DNA from: Heliocybe sulcata
Lineage: Eukaryota; Basidiomycota; Agaricomycetes; Gloeophyllales; Gloeophyllaceae
Assembly (NCBI GenBank): GCA_004369045.1
Contig: ML213520.1
Location: 124,001-188,000 of the forward strand
Length of the DNA: 64,000 bases
Direction of reading: 5' to 3'
The notes beneath the pieces are model-generated. The model ran no database searches and was not told where the DNA came from. It saw only the letters and a program-made list of their open reading frames with translations. This document shows positions 36,748 to 48,602 of this stretch, in pieces (position 1 is the first letter of the stretch; every line of letters starts with the position of its first letter). The position numbers and the translations under genes are program-made.

Positions 36748-37567
36748 GGTCAAATCGTGGCCCAGATGATGCCTCTACTCATGATGCGACACCGCCGCGT
36801 ACCACGGGCAAAGTGGAAGGACAGCGCGACACCACTGGGAAAACATTGGATTGAACAGGTGTGTCTGGTGCTGATGAGAGACTGAGTCAGACACTCAGAT
36901 GGCGTACAGGACCCTGAGGGCATGCATCCGGACCGATGGCTACGTTCGATGATCGGCTATAGTCTGGCGTATGAGTCATCACTAGTCGGGATGGCCATGG
37001 TTCAGGGTCGCCAGCGCGAGGTCGTGAACGTCGGAATCGGTCTCAAGCAGCTTGCTGTAGAGCCACGGGATGTGACCGTCAAGGCATACGCAGAATCGTT
37101 ATCTCACAAGGTGTGTGCAGTACTGCCTTGTGTCAAGCCTCTACTGAACAAGATTCGCCCTGTAGCTCACCCCCCTGGAACTGTCCTTCGTCTCTCCCGA
37201 CCTCGCCGACGACGTCATCATCCGCCGGCTCTCCATCCTCCTTGCCCTTAAACAGGCGTACATCAAAGCGATCGGGCAGCCAATCGGATTTGACTGGTCT
37301 CGGCTCGAGTTCAACATACCCGAGGAGTCCGCGAAGGGCGACGGCGCGCCTCTCCAGGGCTGGGAGTTTCGACTGTTCAAGGCCGTGCTCGGGGTCGTCC
37401 GGCGGGGTGTACTCATCGAAGAGAACTATCAATGCGTCTCGGCGTTCTTCCGTGGCACGAAGGAAAGCAAGTTTATCTGGCATGATAACCAGAAAGATCT
37501 CGAGAGTTGGGTACAATTTATCAACGTCGATCAGATGGTAAAAGTTATCCCCAAGTTAACAGCATAA
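36748..37567 (+). CDS. Sfp-type phosphopantetheinyl transferase-like, metal sites replaced
   Basis: PPTases transfer phosphopantetheine from CoA to carrier proteins of PKS, NRPS, FAS or aminoadipate reductase. Here the alignable blocks are: MPLLMMRHRRVPRAKWKDS and TPLGKHWIEQ (N-lobe, 36770-36858), IGYSLAYESSLVGMAMV (usual Asn-Val-Ser-His-Asp block), VNVGIGLKQLAVEPRDVTVK (motif 1), and after a good GTGTGT..TAG intron LTPLELSFVSPDLADDVIIR, LLALKQAYIKAIGQPIGFDW (motif 2) and a well-kept C-terminus to VDQMVKVIPKLTA-stop. Motif 1 has GIG where active enzymes have G(I/V)D, and motif 2 has KQ where they have KE. Both Mg-binding acids are therefore lost, each by a change one base could make. The N-terminal exon was not found and the junction near 36860-36900 is not clean. 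It is probably a catalytically dead paralogue or young pseudogene. Confidence 0.6.
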
Positions 37568-38082
37568 ATATTTGTGTTCCGTGTATGCCCGTTGGCCTCT
37601 TGAACGTCCGAACGTTGTATCATCATCTGTCCTAGATTGCTCTCGAACCATCTCACTTTATGCACTATCTGTCTGTACTCCATGCTTTGTATCGCAATCA
37701 AACTGTAGGTTGCTTATGACGCGGTTTTAAGATTAGTTCCTACCTGTGGATAGTGTACCGAACGAGGTACTACGTTGAACCAGGTCATCGGTAAGCGTAC
37801 TCTATCCTGTATCCGCTAAACATCCGCAGATTGTAGAATTCTTTAGCGGCGCATGACTTTTGTTCGTGGCAAGAGCAGGTTAGACGAGCCTGCCCTGCTG
37901 TATGCGACCTGCCAAGAAAGAAGCAAAAACATCTCAGCTTGTCCCTCTTCTCTCGCAAAGCAATCTACGGTGCCAATGATCAACCCTTGAAGCTTGAAGC
38001 TTGAAAACTGCGGCTGGCAAGTCCAATATGATCACCTGGGACTATACTATTCGGTCTGTCGTGTCTGTTGTAACCTTGTCGC
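37568..38082. other. 3' spacer, nothing recognised
   Basis: About 500 bases after the PPTase-like stop; short frames only, no motif. Confidence 0.5.
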
Positions 38083-38760
38083 TCACGTCCATATGCACGA
38101 CGCAAGATTCGTGAAGTCCATGTTGATAGGCCGATCCCGCATATCCACGAGAGGAGCGCGTCGCTTAGGGTGATGGACGGGGTGTGCCAGTGGGCGCCTG
38201 CGCGGAACTGCTTGCCCTATCTCCTTCCCTGCGGCATCAACCATCTGGTCGGTTGCGCTGGCCCGTACGTACTGACGTATGGAGAGACTGCACAAGATTT
38301 TCGACGGGTTTCCATGGGCATCGAAGACGTCCGTCAACAAGTCAAAGGCCTTGCGCTCGTGAGACGCCAGCGGGGGCATGAACTGTGCGGTATGTCTCGA
38401 TGCCGTAGTCCGCTGCTCTCGGGTTACATCTTCCAGTATACTTGAGTTGGATGAATTCGCAGAAGCTCCAGTGGTCCCGGGGCCAGCTCCATTTCATTGG
38501 TGTCCTTGCCTTGCTATCGGGCGTCATACTTAAGATCGTATGATAGATCCTCAAGCATGTTGCCAAAGCAGGGAATGCGATCCTCCTCCCGTTCAGTGAC
38601 CCATCTCATGAGAACCTTGTGGACACACGGGTACCTGCCAATAGCTGAGAGCGTCTGGTCGCTAACGGCGAGTGCTGCAGCGTCGTGATGGTCCTCGATG
38701 GCTTTATATAGATAGAGTTAGCCGTCCTGGTCCAGCATTTTGCGAGCTATATAACATCTC
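38083..38760 (-). pseudogene. Unidentified minus-strand coding remnant
   Basis: On the minus strand a stretch of about 60 residues reads as normal coding sequence (HHDAAALAVSDQTLSAIGRY, VHKVLMRWVTEREEDRIPCF and NMLEDLSYDLKYDAR). Related-looking pieces continue in other frames: NEMELAPGPLELLRIHPT, then MPPLASHERKAFDLLTDVFD and a tail to 38083. The pieces follow each other in order but do not join as one frame or by clear introns, so this looks like a decayed gene. No family was recognised. A live gene with unusual introns cannot be excluded. Confidence 0.4.
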
Positions 38761-39323
38761 AACGTGAGCAGTGCCTTCATGAGAGAAGTCTAGTTTACCT
38801 TATGGAAGGAGCAGACCCGATTATTTGTTCATACAATTCTGCTACATCTGGAGAGAATACAGGACGTCTGATCATGCATCATGAGTTGCCGGAGCAGCAG
38901 CAGTTTTCCCTGGAGGCTAGCGAAGAATACGCCAAGTTCGCCAACACGGCGTCCTGTCCATGTTCTCCAGCCCGCGTTAACACTGCTCATTGTCAGTTAA
39001 CCAAGACTCACTATCTCTCCTTCCAAACCACACACGGCATCAAATACCCTATGACCGCTTTTCCGCGGATAGTCTTGATCCTAGTGGTGAGATGCAGGCC
39101 ACAAAAATGACGGTCACGTGGCGGCAAAGCGCGTCTGTGGCTTGCGTGTCAGCATCCCATAGCCGGGGCAATGGCCTGGATGTATGATCTTTGAATGGAT
39201 TTATCTCATTTTCGTACAAACAGTAGAAGACAGCAGCAGCGAGAGATCTAAACAGATACACCCAGGAATCGGAAAAGCGGCTACAAAGAAATCCAGAACT
39301 ACGACAGCAATACACAATTCTCT
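38761..39323. other. Spacer 3' of eEF1B gamma
   Basis: About 560 bases with no supported gene; the plus-strand frame at 38802-39110 has no motif and the rest is the 3' UTR side of the elongation factor gene. Confidence 0.5.
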
Positions 39324-41004
39324 TTACTTGAACTGCGAGACAATACAAGTCAGCGTCAAGAGCGAACAGCAAACAATGGCGGATACTCACGTTCTTCCCA
39401 TCCGCCCATTTCTTGCCATCGAGCTCAAGGTCCCAAGCAAGCGCCGCCTCAAAGAACTGCTTGTCCTCCTCGTTGTCCAGGTCAAGCTTCTTGAACTCAT
39501 AGCTCTCCCAATCTGGAGCAACATCTACAACAGGCTGCGCATCCTGCCCGCGGAGGATGAGTGTGCCGCTGATCACAGAGTCGTTGTTCGCGCCCAGCAC
39601 GCCCATCGAGCCGAACAGGTACTTGCGCGACGCCTCGAGTCGGTTGAAGAACCCTCCGATGAGGTTCGATGACATGAACGTCTGCGTGAGCTCGCTGTTG
39701 TACTTGTAGTCCACACGCCACACAGAGAAGCCCTCCTTGTCGAAGCTGTGGAAACCGTGTGAGCAGTCACGATGAAGGGACGATGAGACCCAGCTTACTT
39801 CTTGTAGAACCACTCGATCGCGCCCCCGGGTCCACGAGTGTCGAGGTTAGAGTATGCCCGCTTCCAGTCCTCAAGATTCAACGACGACTTGGGCAGTGAG
39901 TCCAAGGGGTTTTTGGCCTTGGGCTCCTCCTTGGGAATGTCGTCGTCGTCGTCGTCCTCGGGCTCCTCCTTCTTGGGCTTCTTCTCCGCCTTAGGGGCAG
40001 CGGCGGGCTTGGCCTCCTTTTTCTCCTTCGGGGGCGGGGTGAACTGGAGCGCCTTCTCAACATACTCGATCTCCCCGAACACGGGTTTAATTTTCGGGTG
40101 GTTGGCGACAGTCTCAAAGTGGCGAATGACGTTGGGGATCTTCGCACGCACGGATGCGTCGACAGCGACGGTCACGGCGCGGAGCATAGCGGAGGCGAGC
40201 GTAATGTCGGCAAGGGTGATGCGCTCGCCAACGAGGTAGGTACGAGTAGCGAGGTGCTTCTCGAGGGTCTCGAGGGAACGGACCTGGCGCTCGGTGAAGA
40301 TAGTGTGGAGCTAAGACAGGGTTTAGCTGAGAAAAAATGGTCTTAGGAGACGACCACGTACGGGCTTCGTGTAGGGGACAATGCCTTTGACAAGCTGAAA
40401 GATGAGGACAGTGAAGGCGCTGACCTCGCTCTCTGCGAACGAAGCCCACTGGTCGATAAGAGCAGCCTCCTCGGGATTAGACCCCAGGAGAGGGACGTTA
40501 GGTGCTAGCGTCGCGACTAGAGGGCAGATAAATCAGATCAGTATTCGATCCGAAGCAACGCAGATGAAAACCGGAACAATCAGATATTCTAAGCATCGAC
40601 ATGACGATTAAGACAGGGATAACTGAATTTAATGATATCTCATCACAACGGAGAAGCGCTCGCGTTCCACCAGCGTTCCACCTCGATGGAAACCTTGATC
40701 AATGACTCACCGTAACGCGCGATAGCCACCGTCTCGAACAGCTTGAAGCCGTCCTTCGTCTCTAATGCCGGGATCTTTCCATGGGGAAACCTGGCAAGAA
40801 ACTCGGGCTGCTTGTTCGACTCAAAGTGCACGTAGTCCGCAGGCAAGTCGAGGGACAGGTCGCCAAAGGCAGCAACAGCCCGGATCTGCAGGAAAAGGTC
40901 GGATTTCAGCATTTGATCCCAGGGATTTCGAGTATCCTTATTTCACGCACGCGCTTGCCCTTGTCAAAACCAGGCGTTGTCCACAGAGTACCAATAGACG
41001 ACAT
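39324..41004 (-). CDS. Translation elongation factor eEF1B gamma
   Basis: Gamma subunit of the eEF1B complex, which recharges eEF1A with GTP; cytosolic. Met at 41004 gives MSSIGTLWTTPGFDKGKR, splicing to IRAVAAFGDLSLDLPADYVH and FPHGKIPALETKDGFKLFET (GST N-domain). Next come the GST C-domain (TLEKHLATRTYLVGERITLA, ASVRAKIPNVIRHFETVANH), a Lys/Ala/Glu-rich hinge with a run of Asp (about 39945-40040), and the conserved C-terminal EF1G domain (NPLDSLPKSSLNLEDWKRAY, GGFFNRLEASRKYLFGSMGV, AWDLELDGKKWADGKN). The final exon contributes only FK-stop through a GTGAGT..CGCAG intron. The protein is complete, about 420 residues. The 5' leader just upstream is a pure pyrimidine tract on the coding strand. 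Confidence 0.95.
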
Positions 41005-41010
41005 TTTGAA

Positions 41011-41047
41011 CAGAGGCGGAGGAGCAGGAGCAGGAGTAGGAGAAGAG
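41011..41047 (-). promoter_or_regulatory. Pyrimidine tract upstream of eEF1B gamma
   Basis: On the coding (minus) strand, the bases just before the ATG are almost all C/T (repeats of CTCCTG). Such tracts are common in core promoters and leaders of highly expressed fungal translation genes. Confidence 0.45.
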
Positions 41048-41659
41048 TTTTGGAACGCGCTTAGAGTCAAATTTTGAGGTTATGAGCGGACTTTTGAACG
41101 CTACCCATATACGGTACTGCATTGTTTACCCCGGGACACTCGGCTTATACCAGAAGTGTTGTTGAAGTGTTGTTCGACGCGTTTACTCACTGGTAGAAGC
41201 CTCACTGTCCATTCGAGAAGGTAGCTGTATACTACCTTGAATAAAGTATCATGAGTCTTGCCGTTGCCAGCTTAATTAAGCTTAGACTTAATACCTGTGG
41301 TGAGCCTCAAGTACTGGCAATACAACTGTAACATGGCCGCTACACCCCACTAGTACCAAGACGCTCTTAGACTTGAGATTGAGTTAGAGCCCTGCAGCGT
41401 ATATCTCCTACTATTCTGTGGGCCAAGTAGACATCATGCATATAGACTATGCTCGCGGGGTCTCGTAAGATGCTCGAGTCACTTACAGACGAGATTATCC
41501 ATCATGATCAATCACAAATCTCCACCAGACGTAGATGTCCTTTTCGAGTCTGTTACCAAATACTTATACAAAAGATTCCTGCAGAAGCTCCTTGCCTTAC
41601 GGGAAGGTGGCGAACAACGGCACCGTGCAATGCACGTCCGTTGCTATCTCCCCATCAGC
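41048..41659. other. Spacer between two minus-strand genes
   Basis: About 600 bases holding the promoter of eEF1B gamma and the 3' end of the SDR-like gene; no further feature seen. Confidence 0.5.
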
Positions 41660-42581
41660 TCACCCTATCCAAGCTGTCACCTTATTCCTAACAACGGCGT
41701 CCAGTCCATCCGCAAGCGGCGTTTCTCCGCCAACCAGATCCAGCGCCAAACCTGCTGCGTCTGGTCGGTCTAGTAGTAAAGCCAGTGTCTTGGCGACATC
41801 ATCGCGCTATTGTTAAAGTGATTAACCATGAACATCACACTTGTGAATGGGAAAAGGGAGTCCGAGCTCACGGAAATGGTGCGAGTGAGATGAGTCCGAC
41901 CGATATCAGCCTTGCCAGTTCCAGGCTCGTTGCTTAGACCACCAGGACGCAGGATCGTCCAGGCGAAAGCGGTACGTTCGACTAGGTTCTTATCCGCCTC
42001 GTACTTCCATTTCATGTACGTAGCAATGACTCCTCGTACTCTTGCCGACATCTTCAGGTCGGCCTCGTCTGTGGTGTCCGATCAGATTCGAGGAACTTGA
42101 ATCACTTTGACAATCGTGACACACCATACCACTCCGGAACTTTCTCTGGGTCTCTCACGTCCATCGCGGAGACCAAGATCAGTCTGGGCTTATCGCCTTG
42201 TACGCCTTCGATTGCGTCGAAGACCTTCAGCGCGCCCTCGTAGTCGACCTTCTTTGTCCGCTCAGGGCCGCCTTTCCCTCCAGCACCGGCAGAGAAATAG
42301 ACGACATCTTTGTCCTGGAAAACCTTGGTGAAGTCGGATACCTTGGCATCCTCGAGCGAGAGAAGGAGTGGCTTTGCAGAGGCGGAGGTAATGTCCGCTT
42401 CATGCTCCTGGCTCCGAATAATCGAGGTCACGTCGTTGGAGGGCCCAATGAGGCGTGCCAGACGGAGTGCAACCTAGAATTCAACGATTTACGAGTTCAA
42501 CGTAACAGCTAGCTGAGCAGAACCCAAGCAAAGGACACATACATTGCCATGGCCTCCGACGATTACTACTCGCTTGGTCAT
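41660..42581 (-). CDS. Atypical SDR, NAD(P)-binding protein
   Basis: Rossmann-fold protein of the NAD(P)-binding/NmrA-like atypical short-chain dehydrogenase group. Met at 42581 begins MTKRVVIVGGHGN, spliced in phase to VALRLARLIGPSNDVTSIIR, giving the GGHGNVA nucleotide-binding loop. Then come KDVVYFSAGAGGKGGPERTK, VDYEGALKVFDAIEGVQGDK, PRLILVSAMDVRD, MKWKYEADKNLVERTAFAWT (the YxxxK-like position) and ILRPGGLSNEPGTGKADIGR. The last exon (41660 to about 41816) gives RDDVAKTLALLLDRPDAAGL and ALDLVGGETPLADGLDAVV, ending TAWIG-stop. Length of about 250 residues is normal. Four exons, all with canonical borders. Substrate is unknown; relatives act as reductases, or as redox sensors without activity. 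Confidence 0.85.
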
Positions 42582-43336
42582 TGCAGTAGAATGCGCAAAT
42601 CTGCGAAGTATACTAAATATTTGGGACACCAGCTTGATGATGTAGAGGGACAGATGCTAGACACCTTTGGGAGCTGCAGTACTTGCTTTATAAGAGAGCC
42701 GCTGCTGCCAGGGTCACGTCATTGCGAATATGTCGAGTTCAGTCGGCCGAGACTATATGTCAATATATGGTGTTAGCAGTAAGCCTCGACCGCGAGCAGT
42801 ATAACCTAGTAGCGGAGGCATTCTGCCTCTAAACTGGTCCTGGAAACCTGAAGCTTAGAAGTTGGACAGAATAGACACTGCAGCATTCCTGTTGGAATGA
42901 CTTAGACTAGGCTTTCACCCAGCTCCCGTCTGACGGAGCTTAAACTCAACAATCTCCGAATCCTATCGCGTTAGATGCCTCGAAATGTAAATAAGCGCCC
43001 ACAACCGCGGTCTGGTCGTGATACCCACTTTCCTTGCTTTTGGATTCTGTCTCGCTTGAAGTGCTTCTCGGTGGAAGCTGGTGCTTGCAAGCAGTGCGAG
43101 CTTGCTATTCTGTACGAGGGGACTACCGAGACGCGTCGTCCAGCGCGTCAGGGCAGTCGGCGTAGCATACGCTCCTGAAACCCGCAACTGCTAGGTTTCT
43201 CTACGAGTCTGCACACGAACCTTTACGACGGTCTGCATCGACAGTGAATTACGACCACGGCGACGGCTAGCTGATATCTTTGTCTGCATGCTTCTGATGA
43301 CCACTGGCTAGCTGTGTCTCACTTGAATTCACGATC
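42582..43336. other. Divergent promoter region, SDR / RasGEF
   Basis: About 750 bases between divergent genes. Overlapping frames at 42963-43187 have no motif. Confidence 0.5.
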
Positions 43337-46300
43337 ATGTCTCAGGCAGTTCATTCACAACAAGTTGACGACGACGATGTTACGGCGACAACACCTATCG
43401 CGTCTGAGATTCCTTCCTCTTCAGACACAACCGCGCTATTGTCTCCTGCCCAGGAACAGGCTGGACCCCGCTTCATGCTTCCTATCACCAATCCGCCTGC
43501 GAGGCCTTCATTTACGGTCTCAGATGTCTATGGAACTAATGAGGGAGGCGAGGGATTTGGAGAGCTTCTGCCGGAAATTGCCTCCGCGGACGTATCCATC
43601 GCCGGTGAGTGCTGTCGCTTTTCATACAACCACCTCATTCCTGAAGGTGCGCCAGCCGATGGGAGCTTTGTTGAAACCTCGTCCGCGGCTGCCGCCATGG
43701 AATTAAAGAGAAGGTACGATCATTTGTTCGGCGTGAACAAGGACGTGCGCTCCCCATATGCGATCACGTCCTTCGTCAACCAGCACGGAAAACAGAAGTT
43801 CCGTGTCGGGTGAGTGATCTTTGTGCTGTTTTGATCCTGCGTCTCACTTGGTGCCAGCCGGAAGGAGTTATCTGCACCGATGGCCTCCGCAGCTGAAGCC
43901 GAGCAGAGGATGTCGCAGCAGACGGTCTCGGGCGTCGAATCTCCTCCATACCCGAAACACAACAAGCGCATCTCCAAGATCCTTCCCACCTTGGGCAAAG
44001 GAAGTATAGCGATGCCGTCCAAGGCCGGCGCACCATCACGATCTCCTCCGGCGAACAAGCTTAGGAAGACGCGGTCGATACCGGATATGTACAGCGGACT
44101 AAGTGCAGGACTGGACAAAAATGAGACCTCTTCAGGGGCGGCAAACGGCCATCCGGCGGGTCGGACACACTCGCACAGTGTTACTGCTGCTGATATTCCC
44201 CGCCTGACTCGGCCTGGCGCGACCCCCGCTCCTCAGCAGCCACCCGGAGATGTGTTCAACAATGTTATGGGGTGGGAATATTCCGCGCCCTCATCGCCGT
44301 TCGCGTCCAGCACGTTTTCCGTATCCGTCCATAGTTTGCGTCTACCATCGGAGAACGCTGCCGAGACGGCAGGAGCAGAGAAGGAGCCCCGTCCTCTATT
44401 GATCCATCCTTTTGGCCCTGGCATATCGTTCGACTCGCCCTCCCGGAAGACGAGCGCGCCCTCAACTCGCATGTCGTCACCCCACGGACTACGAGTGATG
44501 CAGTCATTCGAATCAGGACTCACTGCGAGAGCCGACACGAATGCTCATTTGCTGCAAGGCGGTCCTCCGAAGTTGACCCTGAACTTCGAGGAGGACGCTG
44601 AAGGCTCAACGCTTCTAGCCATTCCTTCCCCATCCCATACCCCATCACCATCGCCGTCGCCACCTCCTCGCCAGCCTACACCAGTTACCGGCTCTCCGCG
44701 GGCCGAACACGAGAAGCGCATAACCGTGGATCCCAGTCTGTTACCATCCTGGGAGACGTCGCAGTACTCTCGCTACTCGACCGATGTCTTTGACGTTCTG
44801 CAGAAATACCGTGGCCTGCCTTTGCTTGACAGGATAGACCCGTTTGACGGCGGTGAAACCACGATCAAACTTAAGTCGGACGAGACCGCGGCGCCCCGTG
44901 ACGACCCTCGCTTCGTTATATGGGGTGAAATTCCTCCTGCGATGGCCCCAGACTCGGAGCTGCAGTCATTGTCACAGGGGAGTAGAACGGACTTGCCGTC
45001 ATCGCGGCAGTCTGTCATGTTCCGCAAGTCGAGCATGAAAGGGCGGAATTCGATACAAAGTGGTCATGAGTCGCCCTCTTTACGAGTCTCCACGGACGGT
45101 GGGCAAAAGGTTTTGGTTGCTGCCACTATTGAAAGGTGGATTGCGCAGTTGACAAGCGAGCTGAACTATGACGAGCTCCTTAACTTCTTCCTCACGTATC
45201 GGACGTATATCAGTGCTCTGGATCTGGCACAGCTGCTCATCTGTCGGTTCCACTGGGCACTCGGGCCTGCTAGTTCGGCTGACGATGATATGGTGCGCCG
45301 GATTGTCAGAGTCAGGACTTTTGTGGCTCTACGGTACTGGTTGTTAACCTTCTTCCCCGTGGATTTCCTGCCCAACCGTGATCTGCGACTTCTGTTTGCT
45401 CATTGGCTAAATACGCTCCGGCGGGATCCTATATTGGCACGGCAGAAAGACGCGCTCGTGAGTACTGCACACATGTCGTCAATGTCAATGCCTTGTCTTA
45501 CAATCCTGTGATAGAGTATTATCCGCAAACTCATGCAGGTAGTCAAGGACTGCAAGGAGGCACACACTAAGAAAGACAAGGACGTAACTTCCAGGAGGCA
45601 CTCGACGACTTCGAAGGCGAGGCAGTTCCCTGCTGTAGGTCAGACACTGGGCGACCTCTCGGACAGTCAGAAGTTTGCCGAGTCACTCAGGAAAGCTGCA
45701 GCAGAAGGGGAAGAGGACTCCGATGTTGATCTCGATTTTGGGTTGGATGAGGATACTTTGTCCTCCCTACCTCAAGGTTTTCCCAGCCAGAAAGAGGTTT
45801 CAGGTTCGGCGGTAAAGGTGCAGTCATCTGGCCCCGGTGGATCACTACAGCACCCCGCCTCGGTACCTTCAGCAGCGCTTGCAGTCTTACAGCAACCGCT
45901 TCAGATGACTATTTTGAAACACGCAAATGCCGCCGCGACTGATTCTCCATTTGTGCAGACATCGGCAACTCTGCCGGTGCACCATAGTACGTTGTCGCGT
46001 GTCTTGGTGAAGACGATCGGGCGTTTGGGCAGGTGGAAACGCGTTCTCAATCAAAGGGCCTCTCCGATGATGCCATCAACATCTGCAGACGTGTCTGCGT
46101 TCGATGTGGAACTCAGCATGGCCGGGGATCTGTTGAATGTACCGGGCGGTGTAGAGCAGTACCTCAAAATGATTGAGCGGCCTGAACCCGAGCCTGCTGA
46201 TACTGCAAACGCGTCCAATGGAATCACCACGACCGAGTATAGGCCGCCGTCCACTGTAGCAACCGCGAGCATCTTGGAGCCTCCTGAACTTGGGACGCCT

Positions 46301-48602
46301 CCACGCTCGTCCATGGACAGCTCAATCAGCTCGTCCGGCTCATATGCGCCCAGTTATATATCGGAAGAAACAGATTATGGAGTGCCCATCTCGCACCTGC
46401 GAGCTGTGACAGAGGCGTCTGATGAAGGCGGGGATACAGGGATCGAGAACGCACAATCTCTGCAGGCCTACCACGGGGGACGTCTATCTGTGTCTGCAAA
46501 TCCCCCTTTCTTGTCGGGACCTCGAGACTCTCGCGCCTCATACGATTCCCGCCGCACTTCCGATTCAATGTACCGTCCACGGCAACGACAATGGCAGCCT
46601 GCAGCGGATGTTGTCTCCATCGACGACCTTGAATTCTCGGACATGTCGTCATCGGAAGGTGAAGAGGGCCCTGCAGTCCCACCTGGCCTCCGACGCGTTC
46701 CCCGCCGCCTGCCTCTCAGACGTGATTTTGAGTTCGTCCGACGATCTGGTAGCGTCTCCTCGATGGGTATCCGCTCACATTCGTCAATGGCTTCCAACCG
46801 GTCTTCCGTGGCTTCGTCCGCTTCTGTTGGACCTATTTTGGGACCCGGTCTTCAACAGTGGCAGGTCAATGCCATAGTTGATTCTCTCAGCGATGAAGAT
46901 GAACAAGGAGATGTCGAAGCTGCTTTGCGTAGGCTGGAGGGCCAGATTAGTCGAGATGCGCAACGTGTGAAGTTAGAGAAAGTTGACGGCTGGGTCCAGA
47001 CCATACGTGCAAGGCTGGCTAACGGTGACTACAAAGACGAAGCCCCACGCTTCCCCACTTCAGACAGCGATTCAGACAATCAATCTGATATTGATGACGC
47101 GAACAGCTCAAGCGGGGCTGCTTCGGCGGTTTGGAGCCCGGATACCCTTGGTTTCGGCGCATCTAATGCTTCGATATCTCCCCTGAGTACTGGGCAATCC
47201 CGAGATCTACTCAACGCCGCGTCACAGTCTAATGATGCGGAAGCAGTAACACCTTTGGCCAGTCAGACGTCACATAATGTCGGTAGTTCCCCTAATCCGT
47301 CCTCGCCCATATCCTCGTCCGACGGTAGACCGGCTCTAGAAGATGCCGTACCCATGGAAATATTAAAGAGCAGAGTGCCATCACGACCATCGACGTCGGG
47401 TGGTACTCGAGAGCACAGCAACAACGGATTCTCCATGACTTCCCCGTCGAATAAGCTCACCGGAGCCTCCCAGGTTTACAGGTCCTTTGTCTTGGGATAT
47501 CGCGCGGAGACGTTGGCGCAGCACTTCTCCATGATTGATCGCGAACTCTTTCTTGCTATTAAGTTCGAAGAGATAGTGTCGGATGATTGGATGGGATGTC
47601 CGAAGGAAGCCGATGTCCTTGACTGGGGCCAGTTTCTGAGAGATCGTGCCAGGTGGAAGGCGGAATCTCGAGGAGGTCCCAAGACAAGCGCGGTCATCGC
47701 TGCGCGTGGTCGATTTAATCTCGTCTCCAATTTTGTCATCTCAGAAGTTATACTCACGCATCCGCAACATCGACCGCTCGTGGTTGGGAAGCTCATCCGG
47801 GTCGCTTGGGTGAGTAAGAGATCCCTATACATGAGTCCTTTGGTCTAATGCATTGTCATAGAAAGCGTACAATATGAATAACTTCAGTACGCTGACAGCT
47901 GTCATAGCTGGGCTACAGAGTGATTTCGTCAACAAAGCCATGGGGCGCTCATGGAGCCGCCTTGGGGTATGGGAGCAGCGCATGTTCCAAGACCTGAAGG
48001 CGTTTACGTCCCGAGAAGATGATTTTACACATATCCGCCACGCTGTATCCGCTATGATTGAAAGGAAACCCATTGCTACCAGTTCGCTCGATGTGTCTTC
48101 GAATGGCATACCTGATGCGCAGCCTTCTTCTTCTCGGAGCAGAGCAACCTCTGACACCAAGCCGCAGACGCCTCCGGCCTGTATACCCTTCGTTGGTTGG
48201 TGCTCTGAGATATGTCCCTGACGTGCGCTCACATGTTCTTCTAAACCAGGCGTGTATTTAGCTCAAATGCAGCGCTACCACAAGCTTCCCGACCTTATAG
48301 ATCCTACTGCTCCTAACGAGGCCATAGGAGTCGATGCTATAACGGGGAATCTGGAGGCTCCTGCACATCCCGAGGTCTTCTCTTCGCTAGCGCCCCTTCC
48401 GCCCTCTATGCAGCTCGAGCCCCTGATCAATGTCCAGAAGCAGAGGCTCATAGCTGGTGTCATCAAGTCATTGGTAGCGGGACAACACCTGGCAAGCAGA
48501 GTTCAGTTCCCGCTTGACAAGAAGATCTTTCAGCGATGTCTAAAGCTTCGAGCTCTCGATGCCGATACTCTACAGCGAGCTTACGCTATGTATTCTGAAT
48601 AA
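43337..48602 (+). CDS. Ras-family guanine nucleotide exchange factor (split RasGEF_N/RasGEF)
   Basis: Promotes GDP release from a Ras/Rap-like GTPase. Five exons join in phase: 43337-43809, 43858-45457, 45515-47809, 47862-48195 and 48250-48602, about 1,684 residues. The N-terminal 570 residues are Ser/Pro-rich (an SPSPSPP block near 44640). RasGEF_N lies at about 570-690 (QKVLVAATIERWIAQLTSEL, NFFLTYRTYISALDLAQLL). About 650 low-complexity, acidic Ser-rich residues follow. The CDC25-type catalytic domain runs from about 1345 (AETLAQHFSMIDRELFLAIK, RFNLVSNFVISEVILTHPQH, AYNMNNFSTLTAVIAGLQSD, VYLAQMQRYHKLPDLIDP). A long gap between RasGEF_N and RasGEF is the architecture of yeast Lte1 rather than Cdc25, so an Lte1-like role in mitotic exit or polarity is possible. 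No SH3 domain is seen. Confidence 0.9.

Noticed and set aside
46326-46797. Antisense and alternative-frame open frames within the RasGEF spacer (several over 100 codons)
   Set aside because: The long plus-strand exon 45515-47809 is in phase with both flanking domain exons; the others are shadows of its Ser-rich codons.
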